Notes: generated from the letters alone by a model not told the origin. A stretch of 9,045 bases of DNA from Bacteroidota bacterium (GCA_022567875.1 JADFGB010000025.1:1-9045), one strand, 5' to 3'. Counted from the first letter of the stretch, positions 1-7,433 are shown. Made by a program: numbers and translations.

Positions 1-650
1 ATCCATGCAATAATAATCATCGAACAAGGCAGCACTACGAGCGCAAGCATTGTCAACTTCCAACTTATGCTTATGGCTATCCCGAGAAAAACTATAATTG
101 TCAACGGCTCTCTTATCATATTTAGAAATGCAACGGAGATGCTTGCCTGCACAACATTTACATCGTTTGTAATACGTGAAATTAGATTGCCTATTTTTTC
201 GTGTTTAAAGTAACTCATAGGTAATTTATGCAAATGTATGTAAGCTGAATTTCTAATATCTTTTATAGTGCCTTGTTCAACATAGGAAAGAAAATAAGCT
301 TGCAGATATCCAAATATGTTCTTAAAAATAAAAGCCATTAAAACTAAAAAACAAATTTTTAGAAGAGCATCTTCTTTTGAACCACTTAGTATTACATCTT
401 TAAATTTTTTTGATATATCATCTTTTACTTTTAATACCCACTGCGGGAGGAAAGATATTTTATCTATAATTACAGGCTGCTGAACCACTTCTTTTTTGGC
501 AGATTCCTGAAACAATGTGTCCAACAGGGGAATTGTCAGGTAAATTGAAAGTCCGTTTAAACCTGCATAAAACACAGTGCATACAATAGATAACACAACA
601 TGTCTCCAATAAGGTTTTACATACCCTAAAATTCTAAAATAGGTTTTCAA
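1..650 (-). CDS. ABC exporter (MsbA-like), N-terminal transmembrane part, cut by window edge
   Basis: Inner-membrane ABC exporter of the fused TMD-NBD half-transporter type, like MsbA or multidrug/lipid exporters. Only 216 codons of the expected roughly 600 are in the window, and the ATP-binding domain lies beyond the left edge. The start is TTG, reading LKTYFRILGYVKPYW. It is forced because the in-frame TAA of the preceding gene is 12 nt upstream, and AAAGGA sits 6 nt before it. Hydrophobic segments lie near residues 17-39, 97-120, 176-193 and 197-215. The stretch SYFKHEKIGNLISRITNDV (residues 146-164) is the conserved ABC type-I exporter coupling-helix region ('yFd...G.l.sRl.nDv'). About 55 mostly polar residues (46-96) separate the first two membrane segments, a longer external loop than in E. 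coli MsbA. It is the last gene seen in the left cluster. The substrate cannot be told from this part; lipid A-core or another lipid is only a guess. Confidence 0.9.
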   Translation of the reverse strand, partial: MKTYFRILGYVKPYWRHVVLSIVCTVFYAGLNGLSIYLTIPLLDTLFQESAKKEVVQQPVIIDKISFLPQWVLKVKDDISKKFKDVILSGSKEDALLKICFLVLMAFIFKNIFGYLQAYFLSYVEQGTIKDIRNSAYIHLHKLPMSYFKHEKIGNLISRITNDVNVVQASISVAFLNMIREPLTIIVFLGIAISISWKLTMLALVVLPCSMIIIAW

Positions 651-660
651 TTTATTTCCT
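651..660 (-). promoter_or_regulatory. Ribosome binding site fixing the TTG start of the ABC exporter
   Basis: The minus strand reads AAAGGAAATAAATTG, placing AGGA (657-660) 6 nt before the TTG. The preceding gene's TAA (663-665) is in the same frame, so no upstream start is possible. The next in-frame ATG would remove the first membrane segment. Confidence 0.7.
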
Positions 661-662
661 TT

Positions 663-1628
663 TTACAAAATGCTTTTTAATCCGCAGCCGCCTTTAATTT
701 TAATTGAGTCGGCAAGTTCTGATTTTTTAATATTAAAAATACTAATAGAAGATGAAAAATCTAAACCGTAATCATAAACTAAATAATCATTAAAGAGTAT
801 AAAATTTTTAATGTTATTGTTTTCAAATATTTTAATTACTTGATTTCTTTTTATTGAATAAATCAAAAGGATGTTCCTCTTTTCATTTGGGACTGTATTG
901 AAAATTAAAAATTCATCACTCCAATATTCTTTATGAATATTTAAATTTTTAGAAAAAAGAACAAAATGTTTTTCGTTTTCTATTTTATCAAATATATAAA
1001 GAGAGTCTCCATAAACTAATTGATTATTTTTTTTAACGGATATTGGAAATCTATTTATAACCGGTAAAGGATATCCTTCTTTAATAAAGTTTATCGTTTC
1101 TATTGTGCTCAATAATTTTTTACCTGTGTTGTTATAAATAAATGTGTGCTTGTTCATATATTCAGAAAACCTTAAATCTCTGGAATTAATTATTACCTTA
1201 AATGAATTATCATTAATCCAATCCGCATTTATTTGTGTCCCGTTCATTAACGAATCAATGAAATTAACTTCGTTATTATATAAATCTATACTGTATAGTT
1301 TTATTCTTTTTATATATGGCAAAGTACTTCTTATCCCGTAATATTTTGCTGTTAAAAAATAGATGTGCTTTAAGTTGGGAGAATAATTTAACAGAATTAC
1401 TTTTTCTTTTCTATCAAACCAAAATTTAATAGATTTCCTTTTGGCAAAATCGTGTTTGAAAATACCTAATTTATTACCGTCCTTACCTACAAAATAGAAT
1501 TCTTTTATCTGCTCTTTTTTTGTATTGAATATATTTTTAGCAAGCGGCAGCTCTGTTTTATTATCTTCAGTACAACCACTAAATAAAATGGTAAGTAAGA
1601 CAAATATTTTAATAAGTTTTACAAACAT
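663..1628 (-). CDS. Predicted lipoprotein with beta-propeller-like repeats, function unknown
   Basis: I do not recognise a named family. The ATG chosen (MFVKLIKIFVLLTILFSGC) gives a 321-residue protein with a positively charged tip, a hydrophobic core and a lipobox-like LFSGC with Cys19 as the lipidation site. Phe at -3 is less usual than Leu. The frame is open to an ATG at 1700, but that start would bury the signal peptide behind 24 residues and overlap the upstream gene by 70 nt. After Cys19 the protein has no further membrane segment. It shows recurring blocks of about 40-50 residues with a hydrophobic strand, a turn and a strand of the type xLYSIDL (110-116), LIYSIKRN (255-262) or SIFNIKKS (296-303). 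NYSPNLKHIYFLTA (81-94) resembles the 'SPDGKxIYF' turn of WD40/TolB-like propellers. The start lies 2 nt after the peptidase stop with no Shine-Dalgarno, suggesting translational coupling. The likely location is membrane-anchored in the periplasm. A ligand or partner cannot be inferred. Confidence 0.8.
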   Translation of the reverse strand: MFVKLIKIFVLLTILFSGCTEDNKTELPLAKNIFNTKKEQIKEFYFVGKDGNKLGIFKHDFAKRKSIKFWFDRKEKVILLNYSPNLKHIYFLTAKYYGIRSTLPYIKRIKLYSIDLYNNEVNFIDSLMNGTQINADWINDNSFKVIINSRDLRFSEYMNKHTFIYNNTGKKLLSTIETINFIKEGYPLPVINRFPISVKKNNQLVYGDSLYIFDKIENEKHFVLFSKNLNIHKEYWSDEFLIFNTVPNEKRNILLIYSIKRNQVIKIFENNNIKNFILFNDYLVYDYGLDFSSSISIFNIKKSELADSIKIKGGCGLKSIL

Positions 1629-1630
1629 AT

Positions 1631-2284
1631 TTACGCCATATTGCCAACAACTAAAAATATATGGAGTACCCACTGTACCAATTTCATAAAATAATTCCAT
1701 AACGGACTGTAAATAAAAAGCAGTAAAATAAATGATCCGTAAAGTCCGAATTTGAATAATGATGCAGTATATTTATTTGGGAACAGGTCGAATAAAATGT
1801 GAGCTCCGTCCAACGGGGGAATCGGAATTAAATTAAACAGACAAAGAAAAACGTTAAAAAAAACACCGTACCAAAGAAGCGATAATAATGTTTCGCTTTG
1901 TCCATTGCTTAAATTGTTAGTAAATACAAAGAAAATAAAAAACAAAATAGCTAACATAAAATTTGAAAATGGTCCTGCAAATGAAACAATTGCATCATCA
2001 CGTAAACGGTTTTTAAAATTACTGCTGTTTATCGGGACGGGTTTAGCCCACCCTATAAGTGCAAATCCGGAAACAAAGGATGCAATAGGTAAAATAATTG
2101 TACCTACTAAATCAATATGCTTCAAAGGATTTAATGAATACCGTCCTTCATTTTTTGCAGTATCATCACCAAATTTTTGAGCAATAAATGCGTGTGCAAA
2201 TTCGTGAATAGTAATGGAAATAATAAACATCGGTATGAATGTTAAAAATGAAATCAGTTTTGGGTTTATTTGAATATCAGGCAA
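1631..2284 (-). CDS. Site-2 protease family (M50) intramembrane zinc metallopeptidase
   Basis: A 217-residue polytopic membrane protein of the short M50 group (YwhC/Rip2-like, no PDZ domain). Visible motifs are HEFAH at residues 27-31 (zinc ligands His27 and His31, catalytic Glu28) inside the first hydrophobic helix, and NLIPIPPLDG at 151-160, where Asp159 is the third zinc ligand. FAGPFSNFMLAILFF (102-116) is the conserved 'GP.aN' helix of the family, and the last hydrophobic segment is about 182-213. These proteases cut membrane-embedded substrates such as anti-sigma factors or leftover signal peptides; the substrate here is unknown. The start is TTG, 4 nt after the xerD stop, with AGAGGA 7 nt upstream. 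No in-frame ATG lies nearby. The catalytic set is complete, so the enzyme should be active. It lies between xerD and a lipoprotein gene in the same transcript. Confidence 0.92.
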   Translation of the reverse strand: MPDIQINPKLISFLTFIPMFIISITIHEFAHAFIAQKFGDDTAKNEGRYSLNPLKHIDLVGTIILPIASFVSGFALIGWAKPVPINSSNFKNRLRDDAIVSFAGPFSNFMLAILFFIFFVFTNNLSNGQSETLLSLLWYGVFFNVFLCLFNLIPIPPLDGAHILFDLFPNKYTASLFKFGLYGSFILLLFIYSPLWNYFMKLVQWVLHIFLVVGNMA

Positions 2285-2297
2285 AGCATTATCCTCT
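2285..2297 (-). promoter_or_regulatory. Ribosome binding site fixing the TTG start of the M50 peptidase
   Basis: The minus strand reads AGAGGATAATGCTTTG, with AGAGGA (2292-2297) 7 nt before the TTG. The signal overlaps the last codons and the TAA of xerD. The ATG at 2289 is out of frame with the peptidase and cannot serve. Confidence 0.7.
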
Positions 2298-3179
2298 TGG
2301 GTGAAAATCTCTGTGCATTTGTTTTATATAATCCCTGTCAATATGTGTATAAATTTGCGTAGTTGAAATGTCCGAATGACCGAGCATTTCCTGAACCGCT
2401 CTTAAATCAGCACCACCTTCTAATAAATGGGTTGCGAATGAATGTCTGAATGTATGAGGATGGACTTCTTTCATAATATCCGCCTGTTTCACATATTTTT
2501 CCACTATTTTCCATATTCCCATTCTTGAAAGTTTTGTTCCTCTTGTATTTAGGAAAAGATGATTTTCGCTTTTCATTTTTTTTTCCAAAAGTATTCTACT
2601 TTTTGTTAAATACTCGTTAATCCATTTAACAGCACTTGAGCCAATAGGAACAATTCTTTCTTTTGAGCCTTTACCAAAAACTCTGATAACTTCCTCGTTA
2701 AAAAATAAACTTGATATTTTTAAGTTAATAAGCTCTGATACTCGGAGACCACATGCATAAAGAAGTTCTAAAACTGCTTTGTCCCTTAAACCTAATTTAT
2801 TATCCATATTTGGTTTTGAAAGAATCAAATCTATTTCGATTACACTTAAAACAGATGGAAGATTTTTTGATAGCTTCGGTGCGGATATTTTATCAATCGG
2901 ACTTTCTTTTATGTATTTATTTATAAAAAGATATTTGAAAAAACCTTTAATGGTCGAGTGGTAACGAGAAGCTGAACGGCTGGACAGTCCAATATCTTTA
3001 AGAGACTTAAAAAATTCGGATAGATGTTTTTGTTTTATCTCAGAGGGATCTGAAACATTATATTTTTCTAAAAATTTTATAAAGGAAGACAAATCATTAC
3101 GGTATGACTGAATAGTGTTTTCAGATAGATTTTTCTCAAATTTTAGAATGCTTAAATATTCCTTTAAAAAGATATTCAT
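2289..3179 (-). CDS. xerD: Site-specific tyrosine recombinase XerD
   Basis: A 296-residue tyrosine recombinase, about the normal length for XerC/XerD. The N-terminal SAM-like core-binding domain covers about residues 1-90 (LSENTIQSYRNDLSSFIKFL, then SRSASRYHSTIKGFFKYL). The catalytic domain follows. All six active-site positions are visible: Arg146 in GLRVSEL, Lys173 in GKGSKER, His242 and Arg245 in HPHTFRHSFATHLL, His268 in LGHSD, and nucleophile Tyr277 in TQIYTHI. The wording LLEGGADLRAVQEMLGHSDISTTQIYTH favours XerD over XerC or an element-encoded integrase. With XerC it resolves chromosome dimers at dif during division. Its ATG overlaps the pgpH stop as ATGA, a 4-nt overlap typical of coupled translation, and its own Shine-Dalgarno is poor. 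It sits in the middle of an envelope/second-messenger operon, with no att-like repeats or other mobile genes nearby, so I read it as a housekeeping gene. Confidence 0.93.
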   Translation of the reverse strand: MNIFLKEYLSILKFEKNLSENTIQSYRNDLSSFIKFLEKYNVSDPSEIKQKHLSEFFKSLKDIGLSSRSASRYHSTIKGFFKYLFINKYIKESPIDKISAPKLSKNLPSVLSVIEIDLILSKPNMDNKLGLRDKAVLELLYACGLRVSELINLKISSLFFNEEVIRVFGKGSKERIVPIGSSAVKWINEYLTKSRILLEKKMKSENHLFLNTRGTKLSRMGIWKIVEKYVKQADIMKEVHPHTFRHSFATHLLEGGADLRAVQEMLGHSDISTTQIYTHIDRDYIKQMHRDFHPRG

Positions 3180-5383
3180 TGTTCATCTTTTTCCACAACT
3201 TTGCTGTTCTCCATTTGATCTTGTTTAGGATAACGAATTCTTCTGTGATGCTGTCCGATAAGCACGTTTTTAAAACTTTCTTTTATTAATGCGATATCAG
3301 AAAAAGTTAAAGGTGATTCATTTAATTGATCGTCATTAATTCTAGCCTCAATAAGACTATCAATAAGATTTTCAATCTTCCCTTTTTCCAAATCTTTCAT
3401 CGACCTAACTGCAGACTCACAGCCGTCTGCAAGCATAAGTATAGCAGTTTCTTTAGTGTTTGGCTTTGGCCCCTTATATCTATAATTATTTATATCAACT
3501 TTTTCTTCTCCGTAAAGTTTTTTAGCTTTTTCATAAAAGTAACTCATAACCATAGTTCCGTGATGCATTGGAATAAAATCTTTAATTTCTTGAGGCAAAC
3601 CATCTTCTTTTGCCAGGTTTATACCTTCATCAACATGTTTCAATATTAATGCAACACTTTCTTCGGGTGAAATACTCTCATGAATATTATCGTCATTAAT
3701 TTGATTTTCTACAAAAGTTTGGGGAGAAATTGTCTTCCCAATATCATGATAATAAGCACCAACCCTTGCCAATAAAGGATTAGCACCTATTTTCTCGGAT
3801 GCAGTTTCAACAAGTGTTCCAATCGTCATTGAATGACTGAAAGTACCGGGAGTTTTAGAAGCAAGTTCTTTAAGTAAAGGGCGGTCATAATTTGAAAGCT
3901 CAAGTAAAGTTAAATCTGTAGTTATATTAAAAAATCTTTCAAAGAAGATTAAAAGCCCGTATGTTAAAACTGGACTAATTAGTGCATTCGTTCCGGCAAA
4001 TGCAGACTCTACAAATAAGGTTTCCCAAGAAGCGAATCTTTCAAATCCGAAAGCTAAAATTGAGGTGATATATGCTATTAAAATAAACTGAAACGAACGA
4101 AAAATTTGGGTTCTGTTTTTTATATCACGAACTGTGTATACGGCTAACCCTCCGGCAAAAAGATGTGTTGCCATAAACGAGTAATCGTTACCACGCAAAG
4201 CTCCTGTAATCAAAGCCAAAATTACAGTTGTATAAAACCCTACTCTTGAATCAAAAACAATTGTAATCAGCATAGATGCTGCAGGTATAAAAATTAAAAA
4301 TTGCAAGGGTGCATTTATAGAAATTTTATTCACTAAAAATGTAATGAAGGAAAGAAATATTAAATTTATACTGAGCAAAAATATTTTTTGGTTATCGTAA
4401 AATATTTTCTTTCTAAAAAGTAAGAGATATATTATCAGTAAAACTATTATAAGGGAAATGTGCAAAAACTTTCCTATGAACTGCAGAATAATTTTATCTG
4501 TACTTAACATTTCACCTTTTGCGTCCCTGTAAGAATCAATTTTTGCTTTTACTTCTTTAGTAATACGATCGTGTGTGCCTACTATTCTTTCATTTTCGTT
4601 TACTATATTGCTGTATAGTGAAACATTGCTTCGTGCCTGGTCAATTTCTTTTTCGGTTAATTTTACTTGATAAAGTAATGTTGGTGTAATAAAATTATTT
4701 AAATAATCAAACAAAGCATTTTTAATTTCTTCAGGTAATTGAATTTTTGATAATCTTTCCAAAGCATAATTTCTACTTGTATTAACGGAATAAAATCTTT
4801 TTAAAGGTATAATTCTATCATAACTTTTCTTCCTTACAGCTATACTGTCTTTATTAGCTTTGGGTGGAATTTCATTTATTATACCTCTTGAATTAATATC
4901 GTTTAAAATGGTTTGTACAATTAAGAAAAGTTGATTCAATGTGTTTGTGTTATCGAAAGAAACATTTATTTCTTTTTTTCGTATGCCTTTAAATAAATTA
5001 AAAGAAGAACGTGTCAAAAATGAATTGTTTATGTATGAAGTATCATTATTTAAATTCGAATCTAAACTTGCTGTAAACCATTTATTATAATTTCTTAATT
5101 TTCTTATTGCTTCTCTACGAGCATTTTTTACTTCAAGATAAATAGGATAAACACCGGATTCCATTCTCTTTATATCATCATTGTAAACAGATAAATCTTT
5201 TTTTACAGGAAAGCTAAAATCAGCAATTAGGTCATTTTGTGTCCAGATTGAACCAATAGACACTTCTGATTCAATTGATTCCCCTTTAGGAAACATAAAA
5301 ATTATTAATAAAACCGTAAATAATCCGATAAAGAATTTTATCTTGCCACTGTCTTTTTCTTTTAATTTTTCTAATTCAATCAT
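3176..5383 (-). CDS. pgpH: 7TM-HD family phosphohydrolase, PgpH-like c-di-AMP phosphodiesterase
   Basis: A 735-residue inner-membrane enzyme. Order: a short cytoplasmic tip, TM1 (about 16-32), a large extracytoplasmic 7TMR-HDED domain (about 33-300), seven close-spaced TM helices (about 302-485), and a cytoplasmic HD domain (about 490-715). The metal-binding set of the family is intact: His517 (GTFSHSM), His546-Asp547 (YYHDIGK), His583 (LKHVDEG), His607-His608 (PMHHGT) and Asp653 (LADGCES). GANPLLARVGAYYHDIGK is almost the textbook PgpH sequence. Characterised PgpH proteins hydrolyse cyclic di-AMP to pApA, linking the messenger to osmotic, potassium and cell-wall control. The same role here is family inference. 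The ATG is preceded by an A/T-only leader without Shine-Dalgarno. It is the first gene of the tight left cluster and its TGA overlaps the xerD ATG. Confidence 0.93.
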   Translation of the reverse strand: MIELEKLKEKDSGKIKFFIGLFTVLLIIFMFPKGESIESEVSIGSIWTQNDLIADFSFPVKKDLSVYNDDIKRMESGVYPIYLEVKNARREAIRKLRNYNKWFTASLDSNLNNDTSYINNSFLTRSSFNLFKGIRKKEINVSFDNTNTLNQLFLIVQTILNDINSRGIINEIPPKANKDSIAVRKKSYDRIIPLKRFYSVNTSRNYALERLSKIQLPEEIKNALFDYLNNFITPTLLYQVKLTEKEIDQARSNVSLYSNIVNENERIVGTHDRITKEVKAKIDSYRDAKGEMLSTDKIILQFIGKFLHISLIIVLLIIYLLLFRKKIFYDNQKIFLLSINLIFLSFITFLVNKISINAPLQFLIFIPAASMLITIVFDSRVGFYTTVILALITGALRGNDYSFMATHLFAGGLAVYTVRDIKNRTQIFRSFQFILIAYITSILAFGFERFASWETLFVESAFAGTNALISPVLTYGLLIFFERFFNITTDLTLLELSNYDRPLLKELASKTPGTFSHSMTIGTLVETASEKIGANPLLARVGAYYHDIGKTISPQTFVENQINDDNIHESISPEESVALILKHVDEGINLAKEDGLPQEIKDFIPMHHGTMVMSYFYEKAKKLYGEEKVDINNYRYKGPKPNTKETAILMLADGCESAVRSMKDLEKGKIENLIDSLIEARINDDQLNESPLTFSDIALIKESFKNVLIGQHHRRIRYPKQDQMENSKVVEKDEQ

Positions 5384-5465
5384 AATTAAATATTATTTAA
5401 TTTAATACTACTTACTAAATGTAATATATTAAAATAAATTTTTGTAGTTATTTAAAGATTTTTAA
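5384..5465 (-). promoter_or_regulatory. 82-bp A/T-rich leader before pgpH, likely promoter region, with inverted repeat
   Basis: This is the only gap between the second symporter and the five-gene cluster, so a promoter for pgpH would most likely sit here. A perfect 7-bp inverted repeat, ATTAAAT / ATTTAAT with an 8-nt spacer (5385-5391 and 5400-5406), ends just before the ATG. TATATTACATTTAG on the minus strand has some likeness to a Bacteroidota -7 box (TAnnTTTG), but the last G is missing and I cannot fix a -33 box. With such base composition, chance inverted repeats are expected. No Shine-Dalgarno is present. Confidence 0.3.
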
Positions 5466-7196
5466 TCAGCTAATTTTTGAAAGGTTAAATGTAATGATTA
5501 TGGTACAAATTATCGCGCTAATAAGATATAAAAAGAAAGAGCCTATATGTCCAAAAATTAAACTACCGCTGCCGAATAAAATTGAATAAACCAGAACTAC
5601 ACCAACTAACCAGTTTATAAACATTTTTCCAAAACCAGAATCGCTTTTAACATCAGGCAATTCATCAGATATTACTTTCCAAAGTACCCCCCCAGGGTGA
5701 ATTTTTTTATAAAAACTAAATAGGGTTTCTTTATCAGTAGGCTTGGTAAAATATGTTACCGAAACCCAAACAATAGTTGTAATAGTTATTAAGTAAAAAA
5801 GTGTAATTGGAAATTCTATTCCATAATATTTAATTATTGGATAAACAATAAATGGTGTAATCATTGCAGAAATTTCTGACCACGCATTAATCCTCCACCA
5901 AAACCAGCGTAATATCAACACTAACCCCAATCCTGCACCGCATTCCATTATAAATTGCCATGCCCCTGATATTCTACTTATAAATAATGTTACAAATACA
6001 GATATTACCATTAACAACATTGTTGCTAAACGAGAAATATTAACGTAGTGTTTTTCCTTTTCATTTTTTTTAATAAACCTTTTATAAAAATCATTAATGA
6101 TATATGAAGTTCCCCAATTAAGCTGTGTTGCAATCGTGCTCATATAAGCGGCAAAAAATGCAGCTACAAGTAATCCTTTTAATCCAACCGGTAAAAAGTC
6201 TCTCATTGCAAATACATAACCGATCCCTTTATTTTCAGCAGATAAATTTGGATAAAGAACAAGTGTACAAAGTCCTACAATTATCCAGGGCCACGGTCTA
6301 ACTGCATAATGAGTAATTTGAAAGAATAAAGTTGCATACAAAGAGTGCTTTTCGTCTTTTGCAGACATCATTCTTTGCGCCACATAGCCACCGCCGCCAG
6401 GTTCAGCTCCTGGATACCACGATGCCCACCAAATTATTCCTATATATGCAAGGAAAGAAGCAACCGTTAAAGAAAAAGCTCCGCCTAAAGAAGTTACATC
6501 CGTTATATTTGGAAAAAAATCGAATACAAATTTAGGAAGCTTGCTTTGGAGACCGGCAATCCCACCGATTTGAGAAGAATTTAAAACAATGATTGCTAAA
6601 ATAATACTACCTGCCATTGCAATAAAAAACTGAAACGCATCTGTAACAACAACTCCCCATAAGCCTGAAATAGCCGAGTAAACAGCAACAAAAATCATAC
6701 AACCAAAAACATAAAAAAGGACTTCACTTTCAGGTATTCCAAACATTCCCATCAATATTGTTGCCATCGCTTTATTAACCCAGCCCATTATTATCAGATT
6801 TATAAATAATCCGAGATACAAAGCACGAAATCCTCTTAAAAATTTTGCAGGTTTACCCGAGTATCTAATTTCTGCAAATTCTACCTCGGTCATTATGCCT
6901 GCACGTCTCCAAAGCTTTGCAAAAAAGAAAACGGTTAACAAGCCACCGAATGCAAAATTCCACCACAACCAGTTTCCGGCAATACCGTTCTTAGTTACCA
7001 GTTCCGTAACCGCAAGGGGAGTATCGGCAGCAAAAGTAGTTGCCACCATTGAAAGACCTGCAAGATACCATGGTAAATTACGACCGGATAGAAAAAATTC
7101 ATTCATGTTTTTACTGGATCGCTTGTAATAATAAATAGCAATACCGAATGAAAAGAAAAAATATGAAACTATTATTATGTAATCCAAAGTTTGCAA
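5466..7196 (-). CDS. Sodium:solute symporter family (SSS/SLC5) transporter, long C-terminal form
   Basis: Sodium-coupled uptake transporter of the inner membrane, 576 residues, with about 14-15 hydrophobic segments. Family marks are FFLSGRNLPWYLAGLSMVAT (34-53) in the TM1 region, YSAISGLWGVVVTDAFQF (173-190), the AQRMMSAKDE loop (273-282) and AAFFAAYMSTIATQLN (345-360). In that last stretch Ser353-Thr354 fall where SSS proteins place the Na2-site hydroxyls. Beyond the usual core there is an amphipathic segment with FYKKIHPGG (495-503) and two more hydrophobic helices (about 525-545 and 550-572). That gives a longer protein than the upstream symporter. The start is TTG with AGG 7 nt upstream; an in-frame TAA lies shortly above and no in-frame ATG intervenes. 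The codons for Gly502-Gly503-Val504 contain a G7 run. The substrate cannot be assigned: sugars, amino acids, nucleosides and vitamins are all handled by this family. Confidence 0.9.
   Translation of the reverse strand: MQTLDYIIIVSYFFFSFGIAIYYYKRSSKNMNEFFLSGRNLPWYLAGLSMVATTFAADTPLAVTELVTKNGIAGNWLWWNFAFGGLLTVFFFAKLWRRAGIMTEVEFAEIRYSGKPAKFLRGFRALYLGLFINLIIMGWVNKAMATILMGMFGIPESEVLFYVFGCMIFVAVYSAISGLWGVVVTDAFQFFIAMAGSIILAIIVLNSSQIGGIAGLQSKLPKFVFDFFPNITDVTSLGGAFSLTVASFLAYIGIIWWASWYPGAEPGGGGYVAQRMMSAKDEKHSLYATLFFQITHYAVRPWPWIIVGLCTLVLYPNLSAENKGIGYVFAMRDFLPVGLKGLLVAAFFAAYMSTIATQLNWGTSYIINDFYKRFIKKNEKEKHYVNISRLATMLLMVISVFVTLFISRISGAWQFIMECGAGLGLVLILRWFWWRINAWSEISAMITPFIVYPIIKYYGIEFPITLFYLITITTIVWVSVTYFTKPTDKETLFSFYKKIHPGGVLWKVISDELPDVKSDSGFGKMFINWLVGVVLVYSILFGSGSLIFGHIGSFFLYLISAIICTIIITFNLSKIS
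5687..5693 (-). repeat. G7 homopolymer inside the second symporter gene
   Basis: Seven consecutive C on the plus strand (G on the coding strand) encode Gly502, Gly503 and the first base of Val504. It stands out in a gene that is otherwise AT-rich. A one-base slip would change the last roughly 73 residues, including two predicted membrane helices, and leave the transporter core intact. Confidence 0.9.
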
Positions 7197-7206
7197 ATTA
7201 AAACCT
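7197..7206 (-). promoter_or_regulatory. Ribosome binding site fixing the TTG start of the second symporter
   Basis: The minus strand reads TAGGTTTTAATTTG, with AGG (7204-7206) 7 nt before the TTG. This matches the spacing of the other three TTG starts in the window. Confidence 0.55.
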
Positions 7207-7222
7207 ATAGATTTTAAACAAC

Positions 7223-7243
7223 ATTATTTAAGTACTAAATAAT
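7223..7243. repeat. Perfect 8-bp inverted repeat, 5-nt loop, upstream of the second symporter
   Basis: The plus strand reads ATTATTTA-AGTAC-TAAATAAT, a perfect 8-bp dyad containing the palindrome AGTACT. It lies 27 bp before the TTG of the second symporter and just after the stop of the small ORF. No T-run follows on the minus strand, so a terminator is unlikely. An operator or a chance A/T dyad are the alternatives. Confidence 0.45.
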
Positions 7244-7250
7244 AATTCAC

Positions 7251-7433
7251 TTAGAAACTTTTATTTTTTTTGTTTTTTATTTTCGATTTTTTTCCTGATC
7301 CGGGAGCGAGGATAATGAATTTATTTTTGCTTTCAGGTTTAAAGATAGGTGTAGTGTAAATTTGAAAATCCCAAGAGTTATGTCTTAGCTGAAGATTTAA
7401 ATCATTTAAGAAAGTAAGATTGAGTTGTTTCAT
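7251..7433 (-). CDS. Possible small hypothetical protein, 60 residues, or gene remnant
   Basis: I do not recognise it. The ORF reads MKQLNLTFLNDLNLQLRHN at the start and has an aromatic/Pro-rich middle (SWDFQIYTTPIFKPE, 20-34). It ends in a very lysine-rich tail (KKSKIKNKKNKSF, 48-60) encoded by an A-rich stretch. The middle looks more protein-like than random A/T translation. There is no signal peptide or membrane helix. The start lacks a Shine-Dalgarno (GGA is only 2 nt from the ATG), and the frame stays open well upstream, into the 3' end of the preceding symporter gene in another frame. It could be a genuine small gene cotranscribed with the symporters, the decayed 3' end of a lost gene, or chance. 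I rate it below even odds. Confidence 0.35.
   Translation of the reverse strand: MKQLNLTFLNDLNLQLRHNSWDFQIYTTPIFKPESKNKFIILAPGSGKKSKIKNKKNKSF

Noticed and set aside
1629..1700. Upstream ATG at 1700 extending the lipoprotein by 24 residues
   Set aside because: It would overlap the peptidase gene by 70 nt and place an odd segment before an obvious lipoprotein signal peptide; ATG 1628 fits better.
2289..3179. Tyrosine recombinase as the integrase of a mobile element
   Set aside because: Sequence and length are canonical XerD, it is coupled to pgpH, and no att repeats, excisionase or cargo genes are visible.
1144..3649. Plus-strand open frames at 1144-1341, 1905-2180, 2779-2964 and 3326-3649
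   Set aside because: Each lies antisense inside a well-supported minus-strand gene and its translation has no recognisable domain.
5384..5465. Riboswitch or c-di-AMP-responsive leader before pgpH
   Set aside because: The gap is only 82 bp, nearly all A/T, with no conserved riboswitch core that I can recognise.
6332..7128. Plus-strand open frames at 6332-6535 and 6895-7128
   Set aside because: They are antisense to the second symporter; the sequences look like frame shadows with no family features.
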